64,000 bases of DNA from Mycobacterium rhizamassiliense (lineage in GTDB: Bacteria > Actinomycetota > Actinomycetes > Mycobacteriales > Mycobacteriaceae), in the NCBI RefSeq assembly GCF_900157375.1, contig NZ_LT721901.1, positions 2,776,315-2,840,314 of the forward strand, read 5' to 3'. The number at the start of each line of letters is the position of its first letter. The stretch's first letter is position 1. This document shows positions 1-9,287 of the stretch, piece by piece. The position numbers were made by a program, and so were the translations under genes. The notes under the pieces were generated by a model. The model searched no databases, was not told where the DNA came from, and saw nothing but the letters and a program-made list of their open reading frames with translations.

Positions 1-473
1 GCGCCGTGGACGGGCATGCCCCGGTCAAACGCAACCGCTACATCCAGCTCTCGGGAGCGACCAAATCGGTCAATCGCACCTTGGAGGCTAAGACCAGGGC
101 TTTGGCCGGCTGGAAGGGATATACCACCAACCTCACCAGCGAGCCTGCGCAGTTCGTCATCGATGCCTACCACCAGCTGTGGCGCATCGAAAAGGCCTTC
201 CGAATGTCCAAGCACGATCTGCAGGCCCGCCCGATCTACCACCGCACCCGCGACTCCATCGAAGCCCACTTGAGCGTGGTGTTCGCGGCCATGGCCGTAT
301 CGCACTGGATCGAGCACCAAACCGGTTGGAGCATCAAGAAATTCATCCGATCTGCTCGGCGCTACCGCACCGTCACCATCCAAGCCGGCAACCACACCCT
401 GACCGCCGCCGAGGCCCCACCGGCCGACCTAGCCAAAGCTCTCGCGAAGATCCACGGCCTACGTACGCACTAG
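1..473 (+). CDS. IS1634/IS4-type transposase, C-terminal part (5' end outside window)
   Basis: The reading frame is open from the left edge and ends at TAG 471-473, so only the last 150 or so residues of a DDE transposase are present. The segment YHQLWRIEKAFRMSK is the Y-R-E-K signature of IS4-superfamily enzymes and carries the third acidic catalytic residue. It is followed by RPIYHRTRDSIEAHLSV, which is typical of the IS1634 group. This half is intact, so the element could be complete to the left. I could not define its terminal inverted repeat in the bases after the stop. The neighbouring gene is a MarR regulator on the other strand with no evident link to the transposase. Confidence 0.8.
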   Translation, partial: AVDGHAPVKRNRYIQLSGATKSVNRTLEAKTRALAGWKGYTTNLTSEPAQFVIDAYHQLWRIEKAFRMSKHDLQARPIYHRTRDSIEAHLSVVFAAMAVSHWIEHQTGWSIKKFIRSARRYRTVTIQAGNHTLTAAEAPPADLAKALAKIHGLRTH

Positions 474-721
474 TTTGATAAAAGTCAGGTCACAAAGGGC
501 TCGGGTTGGGGACGCTCGACTCCTGCACAGAGGGGACCTAACTCCACGTCGACCGGCGGACGCGCGCACCGACGGCAGCGTAGCCAACGGACGACTGGCT
601 AAGGAACGGGGTGCCGACCGTCGACGCTGACATCGAACATCGCTGCGTTGCAGACATTGTCGCTAAACCCCTCTTTGGCTTTTAACCCCAGACTTACCGC
701 AAACAGCAACCCATCCCAGCT
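474..721. other. Intergenic, nothing recognised
   Basis: This stretch lies between the convergent transposase and MarR stop codons. I see no convincing ORF, hairpin terminator or IS end in it. Confidence 0.4.
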
Positions 722-1312
722 CTACCACGCAACCTGGTCTTTACGTCGATTGGGGCGCGCCCGACCGCGAAACAGAAGCAAATCGGCACCATCGGTGGTG
801 GACGGGCTGTTCTGCTCGATCGACTCAAGGAAACGCTCGAGCAGGGATTCCAGTTGAGCTTTCTGCTTGGGGGTCAGGCCATCCATCAGCTTGTGTAAGT
901 ATGCCCAGTGACGGGGTAGGAATTTGCGCAGAAAGGCGCGCCCTTTCGTGGCGATCTGAATGAGAAACGAGCGACGGTCATTCGGGTTGGAGATGCGTTC
1001 GACGTAACCGCGCCGGGCCAACCCGTCGACGACACCGGTGAGATTGGCTGGGCGAACCGACACTGCCTGACCCAGTGCGCCCATAGTCACGGGTTCGGGT
1101 GCGCGGTCCAGCACGGTCAAGATATTGAGCTGGACGGTGTTGAGTCCATGCGGCTGGAGCTCGATGGCGTGTGCACGCTCGAAGGCCGTCGCGGTGCGAA
1201 ACATCGCCAGAGTCAGGCCGAGGACAGTGGTATCGAAGTCGGGGCCTTCGTGGTTGGCCGCCAAGGCGACCTGCTCGGTGATCGACTGCGGCCGACCTGG
1301 TCGTAGCGGCAT
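722..1312 (-). CDS. MarR-family transcriptional regulator
   Basis: This 196-residue protein has a winged helix-turn-helix of the MarR type. Residues about 75-105 (VTMGALGQAVSVRPANLTG) form the recognition region, and the wing follows at NPNDRRS near residues 109-115. A long N-terminal helix mediates dimer contact in the family. MarR proteins bind palindromic operators as dimers and release them on binding small, often phenolic or lipidic, ligands. The ATG start is supported by a GGAGG-type ribosome site just upstream (complement of 1318-1323). The gene is transcribed away from the mce operon that starts 1.3 kb to the right, with IS debris between. Control of the mce operon is therefore possible but unproven. 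Confidence 0.85.
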   Translation of the reverse strand: MPLRPGRPQSITEQVALAANHEGPDFDTTVLGLTLAMFRTATAFERAHAIELQPHGLNTVQLNILTVLDRAPEPVTMGALGQAVSVRPANLTGVVDGLARRGYVERISNPNDRRSFLIQIATKGRAFLRKFLPRHWAYLHKLMDGLTPKQKAQLESLLERFLESIEQNSPSTTDGADLLLFRGRARPNRRKDQVAW

Positions 1313-1407
1313 TAGCTTGCCTCCGGGATGCGGGGGTGGATAACCGTGAGCGTGTACATTATCGAACCAAAACTATCGGCAACTGGTTAGGCAGAGGTTG
1401 TCCGGGT

Positions 1408-1483
1408 GGTGTCAACTGAGCCAAACAGGTGGTCCCTACCCCCTGGCCAAACAGGTGGTCCCATCATCCTGGCAAATGACACC
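1408..1483. repeat. IS-end-like element with internal direct repeats
   Basis: GGTGTCA at 1408-1414 is mirrored by TGACACC at 1477-1483. Inside, the 16-mer CCAAACAGGTGGTCCC occurs twice as a direct repeat (1421-1436 and 1447-1462). Multiple repeats inside a terminus are typical of IS21-like or integrase-type IS ends. The element sits just beyond the 3' side of the transposase remnant at 1500-1882, so it is probably that element's terminus. Confidence 0.5.
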
Positions 1484-1499
1484 CGGCCTGTCGGCGGTC

Positions 1500-1882
1500 G
1501 ACCTCTTGTACGGAAATTCAAGAAGAAACCAGAGCCTTCGCCCAGAAGCGCAATCCCAACTTCGCTGTGCGCGGGAAGCGCAGCACCGCCACCAGCCCGC
1601 CCAGGATCGGTGCCAGGCGCTTACCTGCGGTCATGCCGAGCATCGCCCAACAGAACACCAGCGCCGCAACAACTTTCGGTCCGTACGTCGTGCGGTCGGG
1701 GGACTCGTTCGGCCGCGTGACGGCAGCGCCGCCTTGAGCGCTTTGCGTGCATGGTTCGACGTCAACCGGTGGTAGTTACACAACTCGTCGAGGATCTGGC
1801 CCATGCCGGCATGATCCGCCCGCTTGTAGCGGGTCGCGATCGTCTTCGTCACAGCCTTGCGCTCGGCCAACGTTAACCCCAT
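1500..1882 (-). pseudogene. Truncated, frameshifted IS transposase (integrase-type)
   Basis: The minus strand from 1882 begins MGLTLAERKAVTKTIATR, the N-terminus of a transposase common in mycobacteria. It continues through NHARKALKAAL and then shifts frame near 1675. The homologous segment resumes as TYGPKVVAALVFCWAMLGM and GKRLAPILGGLVAVLR down to about 1530. Only about 120 residues survive, whereas such transposases are normally several hundred residues long, so most of the gene has been deleted. It is non-functional. Confidence 0.7.
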
Positions 1883-2577
1883 CGACTGGGCCTACCGAGG
1901 CCGCGCTCACGAGCCGGGAAGGCGCGCCCTACGCGCGCATTCTCAGCTGAGGCAACGAAGAGGACTACGCGCGCATTTTTCGCGAGTCAACGCGGACCCT
2001 TGACCTAACTATTGTTATAAAATTAAAGTATCTTCGATGACATTCCACGAAACTGCGATGCTCCCGCTTCTAGCACGCTGCAGAGGATTAGCGCGGCCGC
2101 GATCGACCACGGGGCTGGGGTAAGGCCCTCCGCGGCGTAGCTCACCGCTATGCGGCATCGTTTGTGGCCCGATTGTATTGGCCATCTATCGGCGTTCCAG
2201 CAACTTCAAGGGAGGACAGCGAGATGGGGCAGCGACGTGAGCGTGGCCGCGGCACGGCGAAACGGCCGGCCGTGTGACAACCTCGGTCGGGTCGACGCCG
2301 TTTGATTCGCGCATTCCGGTCCCCGGCCCATGGGCAGCGGCCGGGCGTTTGCCCCCCAGCGAACGATTAACACGAACAGGATGCCCGTGCACTGCCACCC
2401 GTCCAGCCCCATCAGGTGACACTCGCTGCCGACGCTGGGCCCGTGCCGTTTGCAGTGGCCAGCATCAATGGGCGGACCCAACGCGGGAGTTCTGCGAGGC
2501 AACTGGCGCACTGGGCCGGGACGAAAATCCCGGCTGTATGCGGCCTCGCCAGGCGAACCGCACTGAAAAAGGCGGCG
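1883..2577. other. Intergenic region upstream of the mce operon
   Basis: About 700 bases without a supported gene. The ORFs here lack family resemblance. The region holds a small repeat, CTACGCGCGCATT, at about 1929 and 1964, and an AT-rich promoter-like segment at 2000-2032. Confidence 0.5.
2000..2032 (+). promoter_or_regulatory. Candidate promoter of the mce operon
   Basis: A -35-like TTGACC at 2000-2005 is followed after 18 bases by TAAAGT at 2024-2029, inside the only AT-rich patch of the region. Nearly the same 32-33 bases recur at 13729-13760. Distance to the first mce gene is about 550 bases, so a long leader or a second promoter is implied. Confidence 0.45.
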
Positions 2578-3345
2578 TTGATCTTGCAGACTAATGTCGC
2601 CAGACCCCTTCGCTCCCTAGGCGATTTTTTTGCGCTGGCGCTAGATACTTTGCTGCAGATGCCGCGGCGACCGTTCGCTGGGCGCGAGCTTGTCCTGCAG
2701 AGCTGGTTTGTAGCCAGGGTGTCGCTCGCGCCGACGGTGATGCTGTCGATCCCGTTCACAGTGCTCACCGTGTTCACGCTCAACATCCTGCTCGTTGAGT
2801 TCGGCGCCGGCGATTTCTCCGGCAGCGGCGCCGCACTTGGCACGGTCACGCAGATCGGCCCGATCGTGACGGTGTTGGTAGTTGCCGGCGCCGGCGCGAC
2901 ATCGATGTGCGCCGACCTCGGTGCTCGCACCATCCGCGAAGAACTCGACGCGCTGAGGGTGCTCGGGATCAACCCGGTCCAGGCGCTGGTGGTGCCCCGG
3001 GTGCTCGCTGCAACCTTTGTCTCGTTGCTGTTGTCGGGTGTGGTGATCCTGACCGGCCTCATCGGTGGCTTTGCCTTCTCGGTCTTTGTCCAACACGTGA
3101 CACCGGGGGCCTTCGCGGCGGGGCTGACACTGCTCACCGGTGCGCCGGAGCTGGTGATCGCGTTGATCAAGGCCGGGCTTTTCGGTCTGACCGCCAGCCT
3201 GATCGCCTGTTACAAGGGCATCTCGGTCGGGGGTGGCGCCGCTGCGGTCGGCAACGCGGTGAACGAAACGGTCGTCTTCTCTTTCATGTCGCTCTTCGTC
3301 ATCGACGTCATCGTCACCGCGGTTGGCGTGAAGGTCACGATTTGA
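2578..3345 (+). CDS. yrbEA: YrbE-family mce permease subunit A
   Basis: This is an integral membrane permease (MlaE/YrbE family) that pairs with YrbEB to form the channel of a Mce lipid importer. The signature SMCADLGARTIREELDALRVLGINP, seen near the middle, is the conserved cytoplasmic loop thought to contact the Mla-type ATPase. Hydrophobic segments flank it, and GNAVNETVV precedes the last membrane segment. The frame is open from GTG 2416, but alignment with known YrbEA N-termini puts the start at TTG 2578, preceded by AAGGCGG, giving 255 residues (relatives about 255-265). It overlaps yrbEB at TTGA. Confidence 0.85.
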   Translation: MILQTNVARPLRSLGDFFALALDTLLQMPRRPFAGRELVLQSWFVARVSLAPTVMLSIPFTVLTVFTLNILLVEFGAGDFSGSGAALGTVTQIGPIVTVLVVAGAGATSMCADLGARTIREELDALRVLGINPVQALVVPRVLAATFVSLLLSGVVILTGLIGGFAFSVFVQHVTPGAFAAGLTLLTGAPELVIALIKAGLFGLTASLIACYKGISVGGGAAAVGNAVNETVVFSFMSLFVIDVIVTAVGVKVTI

Positions 3346-4202
3346 GCATCCACATCGTTGCAAGTCAGCGGTTCCCGCGGGTGATGCGGCAACTGGATGG
3401 GTGGGTTAGCGGGTGGCGGCGGATGGGCGCGCAGGCGCGTTTCTACGCCCGAACGCTGCGCGCCGTCTCGGACGCCGTCACCGGGTACCAAGCAGAGACG
3501 CTGCGCATGATCGCGCAGATGGGCTTGGGCGCTGGAGCGCTGGCGGTTATCGGTGGCACGGTTGGCATCGTCGGCTTTCTGACCCTGTCGGCCGGTTCGC
3601 TTGTCGCGATCCAGGGATACAGTTCGCTCAGCGGAATCGGTGTGGAGGCTTTGACCGGTTTCGTGTCCGCGTATCTGAATGGCCGAATTGTCACTCCGCT
3701 GACCGCGGTCATTGCCCTGTCGGCCACCATCGGCGCCGGCGCGACTGCGCAGTTGGGTGCGATGCGGATCAATGAGGAGATCGACGCGCTGGAGGTCATG
3801 GGAATCCGCTCGATCGCCTACCTGGCTTCCACCCGGGTCATCGCCGGTGTGATTGTGGTGATCCCGTTGTACTGCATCGCGCTGTGGATGTCGTTTCTGG
3901 CCGCCCGATTCGCCACAACATTTGTCTACGGCCAGTCGACCGGTGTCTACGACCACTATTTCCGCACGTTCCTTCAGGGGACCGACATCATCTGGTCGCT
4001 TTTGCAGGCGATCCTGATGGGCCTCGTAGTGATGCTGGTGCATACGTATTACGGATTCACCGCTTCGGGTGGGCCTGCCGGGGTGGGGGAGGCCGTTGGT
4101 CGGTCGGTGCGTACCTCCCTGGTTTCGGTGGTACTTGTGATTTTGTTTGCGTCGCTTGCCATTTACGGACGGACCGGCAACTTCCACTTCTCGGGGGCAT
4201 AG
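3342..4202 (+). CDS. yrbEB: YrbE-family mce permease subunit B
   Basis: This is the second permease of the importer, about 286 residues. It shows the YrbEB hallmark TAQLGAMRINEEIDALEVMG and the C-terminal run HTYYGFTASGGPAGVGEAVG. The proposed TTG start at 3342 overlaps the yrbEA stop as TTGA, which suggests translational coupling. It also gives an N-terminus of the same length as YrbE4B before the conserved QxxFY segment. GTG 3381 or ATG 3384 are alternatives. A 93-base spacer separates it from mceA, longer than the overlaps elsewhere in this operon. Confidence 0.85.
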   Translation: MSIHIVASQRFPRVMRQLDGWVSGWRRMGAQARFYARTLRAVSDAVTGYQAETLRMIAQMGLGAGALAVIGGTVGIVGFLTLSAGSLVAIQGYSSLSGIGVEALTGFVSAYLNGRIVTPLTAVIALSATIGAGATAQLGAMRINEEIDALEVMGIRSIAYLASTRVIAGVIVVIPLYCIALWMSFLAARFATTFVYGQSTGVYDHYFRTFLQGTDIIWSLLQAILMGLVVMLVHTYYGFTASGGPAGVGEAVGRSVRTSLVSVVLVILFASLAIYGRTGNFHFSGA

Positions 4203-4295
4203 CGGTGATCTCGTATTCTGGTTTGCTCACCCTCGTCGTTTCAACGATGAAGCAGGAGCGGTGCGGCGGTTTCACCGCTTCGCTCGGGTAGCGCC

Positions 4296-5675
4296 ATGGA
4301 ATCCCTAGACCCAGCAGATGACCGCCACCTCGGGCGGTGGACGACCACCCTTTTCGCGGTCATCATCGCGTTGATCGTCTTGGCATGCGCATTGTTCAAC
4401 GGGACCTTCCGATCGTTCGTCCCGGTGACGCTGACCTCTGACCGCTCGGGGCTGGTGATGGAGCCCGGCAGCAAGGTGCGGCTGCGCGGAGTGCAGGTAG
4501 GTCAGGTCGGCTCGGTGACCGGGGGGACGGAACCGGTGAGCCTGCAGCTGGAGATAGACCCTGACCAGGTCAAAAACATCCCGGCAAACATCGGAGCTCA
4601 GATCAGGGCCTCCACCGTATTCGGCTCCAAATATGTCGATTTGATCTATCCCGACCATCCCAGCGCTACGCGCATCTCCGCCGGAGAAGTGCTCCGGTCG
4701 CGCAACGTCAGCACCGAGATCAACACCGTCTTCCAGAACCTGGTTTTCGTACTCAAGCAGATTGATCCCGCCAAACTCAACGCGACGTTGAGCGCCCTGG
4801 CCGAGGGGCTTCGCGGCGAGGGCAGCGCCATCGGGCAGGCCACCACCGACGCCAACCAGGTGCTGATGACGCTGAATCCGCGAATGAGCGCCGTGCAGCA
4901 AGACTTTCGGTCGCTGCGCGGTTTCAGCGACGCTTACGGCGCCGCCGCACAAAACATCCTCGCGACGCTGTCGGCACTGAGCACGACCAGCTCGACGATT
5001 ACCAGCCAGGCATCGGCCCTTGACGCCCTGCTGCTGAACACGATCGGCTTTTCGGACGCGGGCATCAATCTGATTGGACCCAACCAAAGCAACTTCATCC
5101 GCGCGGTCAACCTGCTCGAGCCGACCACGAACCTGTTGATGAAATACAACCCCGAATACACCTGCTTGCTTCTCGGCGCCAAATGGTTCATCGACAACGG
5201 GGGCCGCGACGTGATGGGCGGCAACGGATTCTCAGGGGTTCTCGACGCCACGTTCCTGCTCGGCGACGACCTATACAACTACCCCGACAACCTGCCCATC
5301 GTTGCCGCCAAGGGAGGACCCGGCGGCAAGCCGGGCTGCGGATCGTTGCCAGACGCCAGCAAGGCCTATCCGATCCGTCAACTGATAACCAACACCGGCT
5401 GGGGCACCGGACTTGACATCCGGCCCAACCCCGGTATCGGGCATCCTTGCTGGGCCGACTACTTCCCCGTCACCCGGGCCGTCCCCGAACCGCCGAGCAT
5501 CCGGCAGTGCATCCCGGGGCCGGCGCCCGGGCCGATTCCCAGTCCGGGTGCCCCGCCATATGGAGCGCCGCCGTACGCACCGGACGGGACGCCGCTGTAT
5601 CCACGACCGCCTGGGGCGCCGCCGCCCGATGCACCGCCATCTGCGTCCCCTCAGATTTCGGGAACGAAACCTTGA
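4296..5675 (+). CDS. mceA: Mce-family protein A
   Basis: This 459-residue substrate-binding subunit has an N-terminal membrane anchor (about residues 15-40), then an MlaD/Mce domain containing SDRSGLVMEPGSKVRLRGVQ, then a long helical region. The region YNPEYTC through GTGLDIRPNPGIGHPCW and IRQCIPGP resembles the conserved end of the mycobacterial Mce2A/Mce3A group. A proline-rich tail of about 60 residues follows. Mce proteins form a hexameric periplasmic needle that shuttles lipids to the YrbE permease. The proposed mceB start overlaps the stop as TTGA. Confidence 0.88.
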   Translation: MESLDPADDRHLGRWTTTLFAVIIALIVLACALFNGTFRSFVPVTLTSDRSGLVMEPGSKVRLRGVQVGQVGSVTGGTEPVSLQLEIDPDQVKNIPANIGAQIRASTVFGSKYVDLIYPDHPSATRISAGEVLRSRNVSTEINTVFQNLVFVLKQIDPAKLNATLSALAEGLRGEGSAIGQATTDANQVLMTLNPRMSAVQQDFRSLRGFSDAYGAAAQNILATLSALSTTSSTITSQASALDALLLNTIGFSDAGINLIGPNQSNFIRAVNLLEPTTNLLMKYNPEYTCLLLGAKWFIDNGGRDVMGGNGFSGVLDATFLLGDDLYNYPDNLPIVAAKGGPGGKPGCGSLPDASKAYPIRQLITNTGWGTGLDIRPNPGIGHPCWADYFPVTRAVPEPPSIRQCIPGPAPGPIPSPGAPPYGAPPYAPDGTPLYPRPPGAPPPDAPPSASPQISGTKP

Positions 5676-6700
5676 GGGACAACTTCGCCGGCGCCGCTTG
5701 GCGGCTCGCCGTCTTCGTCGCGGTCTGCCTGATGGGCCTGTTCGCGCTGTTCGCGGTTTTTGCTCAGCTGCGCTTCGAAAAGGTCAAGACCTACAACGCA
5801 GAGTTCAGCAACGTGGGCGGCTTGCACAGCGGCGACTTCGTCCGCATCGCAGGCGTCGAGGTCGGCAAGGTCAAAAAGGTCTCCATTAAGCAAAGCGCGT
5901 ACGCGGTGGTCGAGTTCTCCGCCGACGAGTCGGTGATTTTGACCGAGGGCACCAAAGCAGTGATCCGCTATGACAATCTGATCGGCGGCCGGTCCCTGGC
6001 CCTCGAGGAGGGTGCCGGCGGAGTCAAACAACTGAAACCGGGAGACACCATCCCGCTGGACAGGACGGCGCCGGCGCTGGACCTCGACGCGCTCATCGGC
6101 GGTTTCCATCCGCTGTTTCAGGCGCTGGATCCAGAACAGGTGAATGCGCTGACCGGCCAGTTGATTTCGGCGTTCCAGGGCCAGGGAGCGACGATCGGCT
6201 CATTTCTGGCGCAGACTTCGGTGCTGACAAGCACGCTGGCCGACCGCGACGAGCTCATCGGGCAAGTGATTGCCAACCTCAACATCGTGCTGGGGTCGCT
6301 TGGCGATCAAAGCGGACAGTTCGCAAAGGCCATCGATTCCGTATCGGACCTGATGAAGGGGCTCGCTGACCGAAAAACCGACATCAGCAACGGGGTGGCC
6401 TCGATCGACGCGGCGTCCGCGTCGATCGCCGACCTGCTCCAACGGGCCCGGCCGGCGCTGCAAAACACCGTCCGCCAGACGGATCGGGCGAGCGGGATCG
6501 TCGTCGCCGATCACGCCTACGTCGATGACTTCCTCAACACCCTCCCAGACGCCTACCAGCAGCTGGGTCGCCAGGGCCTCTCGGGCGACTACTTCGGCTT
6601 TTACCTGTGCGAAGTGCTGCTCAAGCTGAACGGCAAGGGTGGCCAGCCGGTGTACGTCAAGCTGGCCGGCCAGGCCACCGGAAGGTGCACACCCAGATGA
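5672..6700 (+). CDS. mceB: Mce-family protein B
   Basis: From the TTG at 5672 the protein is 342 residues. It starts with a single membrane helix (VAVCLMGLFALFAVFAQ), followed by the MlaD domain with YNAEFSNVGGLHSGDFVRIAG and a helical needle region rich in SDLMKGLADRK-type heptads. The frame is open further left, but the upstream part lies inside mceA and has no Mce similarity. The TTGA overlap with mceA matches the coupling seen at yrbEA/yrbEB. The gene ends in an ATGA overlap with mceC. Confidence 0.87.
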   Translation: MRDNFAGAAWRLAVFVAVCLMGLFALFAVFAQLRFEKVKTYNAEFSNVGGLHSGDFVRIAGVEVGKVKKVSIKQSAYAVVEFSADESVILTEGTKAVIRYDNLIGGRSLALEEGAGGVKQLKPGDTIPLDRTAPALDLDALIGGFHPLFQALDPEQVNALTGQLISAFQGQGATIGSFLAQTSVLTSTLADRDELIGQVIANLNIVLGSLGDQSGQFAKAIDSVSDLMKGLADRKTDISNGVASIDAASASIADLLQRARPALQNTVRQTDRASGIVVADHAYVDDFLNTLPDAYQQLGRQGLSGDYFGFYLCEVLLKLNGKGGQPVYVKLAGQATGRCTPR

Positions 6701-7968
6701 AGTCCTTCGCTGAACGCAATTCCCTGATCATCGGCGCCGTCGGCTGCGTGGTGATCGCCGGCGCAGTGCTGGCGGCAACGCAGTACGACAAACTGCCGTT
6801 TTTTTCCGGCGGCAACGAATATTCGGCTTACCTGGCCGAGGCCGGGGGCCTCAGGGCCGGGGCTGCCGTGCAAGTGTTCGGCTGCCGGGTGGGCCAGGTG
6901 TCGGCCATCGAGCTTGACGGCCCGCGACTGCTGGTGAAGTTTACGGTCGCTAAGGACATCCGGCTCGGGGACCGCACCGAGGCTGCGGTCAAGACTAAAA
7001 GCGTGCTGGGCACCAAGGTTTTTGAGGTCACGCCGCGCGGCGATGGCCTGCTAGCGGGCACGATTCCTCTTGAACGGACGACACCGGCCTATCAGCTGCC
7101 TGATGCGCTCGGTGACCTGGGCACCACAATCAGCGGTTTGAACACTGACCAGCTTTCCGACTCGCTGGCCACGCTGGCGCAGGCGTTTCAGGACACCCCG
7201 CCGGAGTTGAAGACCGCGGTCCGTGGCGTCGCTCAGCTGTCCCAGACGATCGATGCGCGCGACGCGCAGCTACGCAACCTGCTGTCCAACACCAGCAAAG
7301 TGACGGCGGTGCTGGCCGCCCGCGCCGACCAGCTCGCCAGTCTGATTAAGCACACCGACGCGCTCATGGCGGAGCTGCAAACCCAAAGCAACGCACTGAA
7401 CTCCTTCGCCTACCACGTCTCTGCGCTGGCCAAGCAGCTGTCTGGGTTCGTCGCCGACAACCGCGCCCAGTTACGGCCGGCGTTGGACAAGCTCAACGGC
7501 GTCCTGACAATCGTCGACAACCGAAAAGAGCGGGTGCAGAAATCGATCCAGTTGCTCAATGCCTATGCAATGTCCCTGGGTGAAGCGGTGTCGGGAGCGC
7601 CGTTCTTCAAGGCCTACATCGCTAATCTGCTGCCGGGGCAATTCGTGCAACCTTTCGTGGATGCGGCGTTCTCAGATCTTGGCCTTGATCCCAGCGTGCT
7701 GCCCCCCTCACAGCTCGTTGACCCGCCAGTGGGCCAGCCCGGGACGCCGGCGCTGCCGGTGCCGTTTCCGCGGACAGGCCAGGGCGGCGAGCCCAATCTG
7801 ACACTGCCCGATGCGATTACGGGTAAGCCCGGCGATCCGCGCTATCCCTATCGGCAGCCCCTTCCGGCACCGCCGCCCGGCGGACCGCCACCGGGCCCGC
7901 CGGCGCTGGTGCCTGCGGGGCCGCCGCCGGGTCCGATCGCACCGATTCGCGGGGAGGGAGGACAGTGA
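6697..7968 (+). CDS. mceC: Mce-family protein C
   Basis: ATG 6697 overlaps the mceB stop as ATGA and yields 423 residues. The order is an N-terminal membrane helix (IIGAVGCVVIAGAVLAAT), an MlaD domain (AGGLRAGAAVQVFGCRVGQV), a long alpha-helical segment, and a C-terminal tail of about 70 residues dominated by proline and glycine. Proline-rich tails of this kind occur in MceC proteins and may span or contact the peptidoglycan layer (inference). An ATG in the frame left of 6697 would add residues inside mceB and is not supported. Confidence 0.87.
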   Translation: MKSFAERNSLIIGAVGCVVIAGAVLAATQYDKLPFFSGGNEYSAYLAEAGGLRAGAAVQVFGCRVGQVSAIELDGPRLLVKFTVAKDIRLGDRTEAAVKTKSVLGTKVFEVTPRGDGLLAGTIPLERTTPAYQLPDALGDLGTTISGLNTDQLSDSLATLAQAFQDTPPELKTAVRGVAQLSQTIDARDAQLRNLLSNTSKVTAVLAARADQLASLIKHTDALMAELQTQSNALNSFAYHVSALAKQLSGFVADNRAQLRPALDKLNGVLTIVDNRKERVQKSIQLLNAYAMSLGEAVSGAPFFKAYIANLLPGQFVQPFVDAAFSDLGLDPSVLPPSQLVDPPVGQPGTPALPVPFPRTGQGGEPNLTLPDAITGKPGDPRYPYRQPLPAPPPGGPPPGPPALVPAGPPPGPIAPIRGEGGQ

Positions 7969-9287
7969 TGGCCCCGCGAAACGCCCGTAGTGTGTTGGCC
8001 GCCGTGTTGGTGGTGTTACTCACTGCGGGGCTGGTCACGGTTGTGCGTGAGTCCGACCGGGGTGATAAGACCACCGTCATCGGGTACTTCGAAAACAGCA
8101 ACGGCATATTCGCCGGTGACGAGGTGCGAATCCTGGGTCTGCCGGTGGGCAAGATCGAGAAGATCGAACCGCACCCCCGCCACGTCAAGATCACGTTCTG
8201 GTACGACCGCAGGTACAAAGTGCCCGCCGACGCGAAGGCGGTGATCTTGTCCCCGTCCCTGGTGACTTCGCGGGCCATCCAGTTGACACCCGCGTACACG
8301 GGCGGACCCACGATGAAAAACGACGCGGTCATTCCGCAGGAGCGTACCGCCGTCCCGGTGGAATGGGACGACGTTCGCGCCCAGCTCGAAAAGCTCGTGC
8401 AGACGCTGCGACCTACCCAACCGGGTGGCGTCGCCCCGCTTGGTTCGTTCATCAACACCGCCGCCGACAACCTGCGCGGTGAGGGCGCCAACATCCGCGA
8501 CACCGTGATCGAGTTGTCGCAAGCACTGTCGGTGCTTGGTGATCACAGCACCGACATCTTCAGCACTGTGAAGAATCTGGCGACCGTGGTCGCGGCCCTG
8601 CAAAACAGTTCCGGAGTGATGCGCCAGCTGAATCGCAACCTGGCATATGTGACCGGACTGCTGGCCAATGACCCGATTAAGGTGGGCGCGGCCGTTCAGG
8701 ACCTCAATACTGCCGTCGGTGATGTCCAGGGTTTTGTGGCGGAAAACCGGGATGCGCTGGGTGTCACGTCGGACAAGTTGGCGTCGCTGTCCACGGCCGT
8801 TACCGACAGCCTCGATGACATCAAGCAAACCCTGCACGTCGCTCCGAATGCGCTGCAAAACCTCGTCAACATTTGGCGGCCCACCCAGGGAGCCCTGTCG
8901 GGGGCGTTGATGGTCAACAACTTCGCCAACACCATCTCCTTTCTCTGTGGTGCCGTGCAGGCGGCGTCGCGGCTAAACGCCGAACAGTCGGCCAAGCTGT
9001 GTGTGCAGTACCTGGCGCCGATTATGAAGAACCGCCAATACAACTTCCCTCCGCTCGGCGAGAACCTGTTCGTCGGCACTCGGGCCCGGCCAAACGAGGT
9101 CACTTACAGTGAAGACTGGATGCGCCCGGACTTCGTGCCCCCAGCACCGAATGCGTCGCCAGCTGGAGCGGCACCTCAAGATCAGCTACCGGCGGCGAAC
9201 CCCACGCCACCGCGGCCTGCCGAGGCGGTCACAACCAATCCCTCCGCGGGGCTGTCGGGCATGATGGTGCCGCCTGGGGGGCGATGA
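7968..9287 (+). CDS. mceD: Mce-family protein D
   Basis: A GGGAGG ribosome site at about 7955-7961 favours ATG 7968 over the adjacent GTG 7965. The 439-residue product has a membrane anchor (VLAAVLVVLLTAGLVTVV), then an MlaD domain with YFENSNGIFAGDEVRILGLP, and then helices ending in a proline/alanine-rich tail. LGENLFVGTRARPNEVTYSEDWM is characteristic of MceD subunits. Start and stop overlap the neighbouring mce genes by a few bases, consistent with one transcript. Confidence 0.87.
   Translation: MAPRNARSVLAAVLVVLLTAGLVTVVRESDRGDKTTVIGYFENSNGIFAGDEVRILGLPVGKIEKIEPHPRHVKITFWYDRRYKVPADAKAVILSPSLVTSRAIQLTPAYTGGPTMKNDAVIPQERTAVPVEWDDVRAQLEKLVQTLRPTQPGGVAPLGSFINTAADNLRGEGANIRDTVIELSQALSVLGDHSTDIFSTVKNLATVVAALQNSSGVMRQLNRNLAYVTGLLANDPIKVGAAVQDLNTAVGDVQGFVAENRDALGVTSDKLASLSTAVTDSLDDIKQTLHVAPNALQNLVNIWRPTQGALSGALMVNNFANTISFLCGAVQAASRLNAEQSAKLCVQYLAPIMKNRQYNFPPLGENLFVGTRARPNEVTYSEDWMRPDFVPPAPNASPAGAAPQDQLPAANPTPPRPAEAVTTNPSAGLSGMMVPPGGR

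Noticed and set aside
2416..2577. GTG 2416 as start of yrbEA
   Set aside because: The extra 54 residues do not resemble YrbE N-termini; TTG 2578 gives the usual length.
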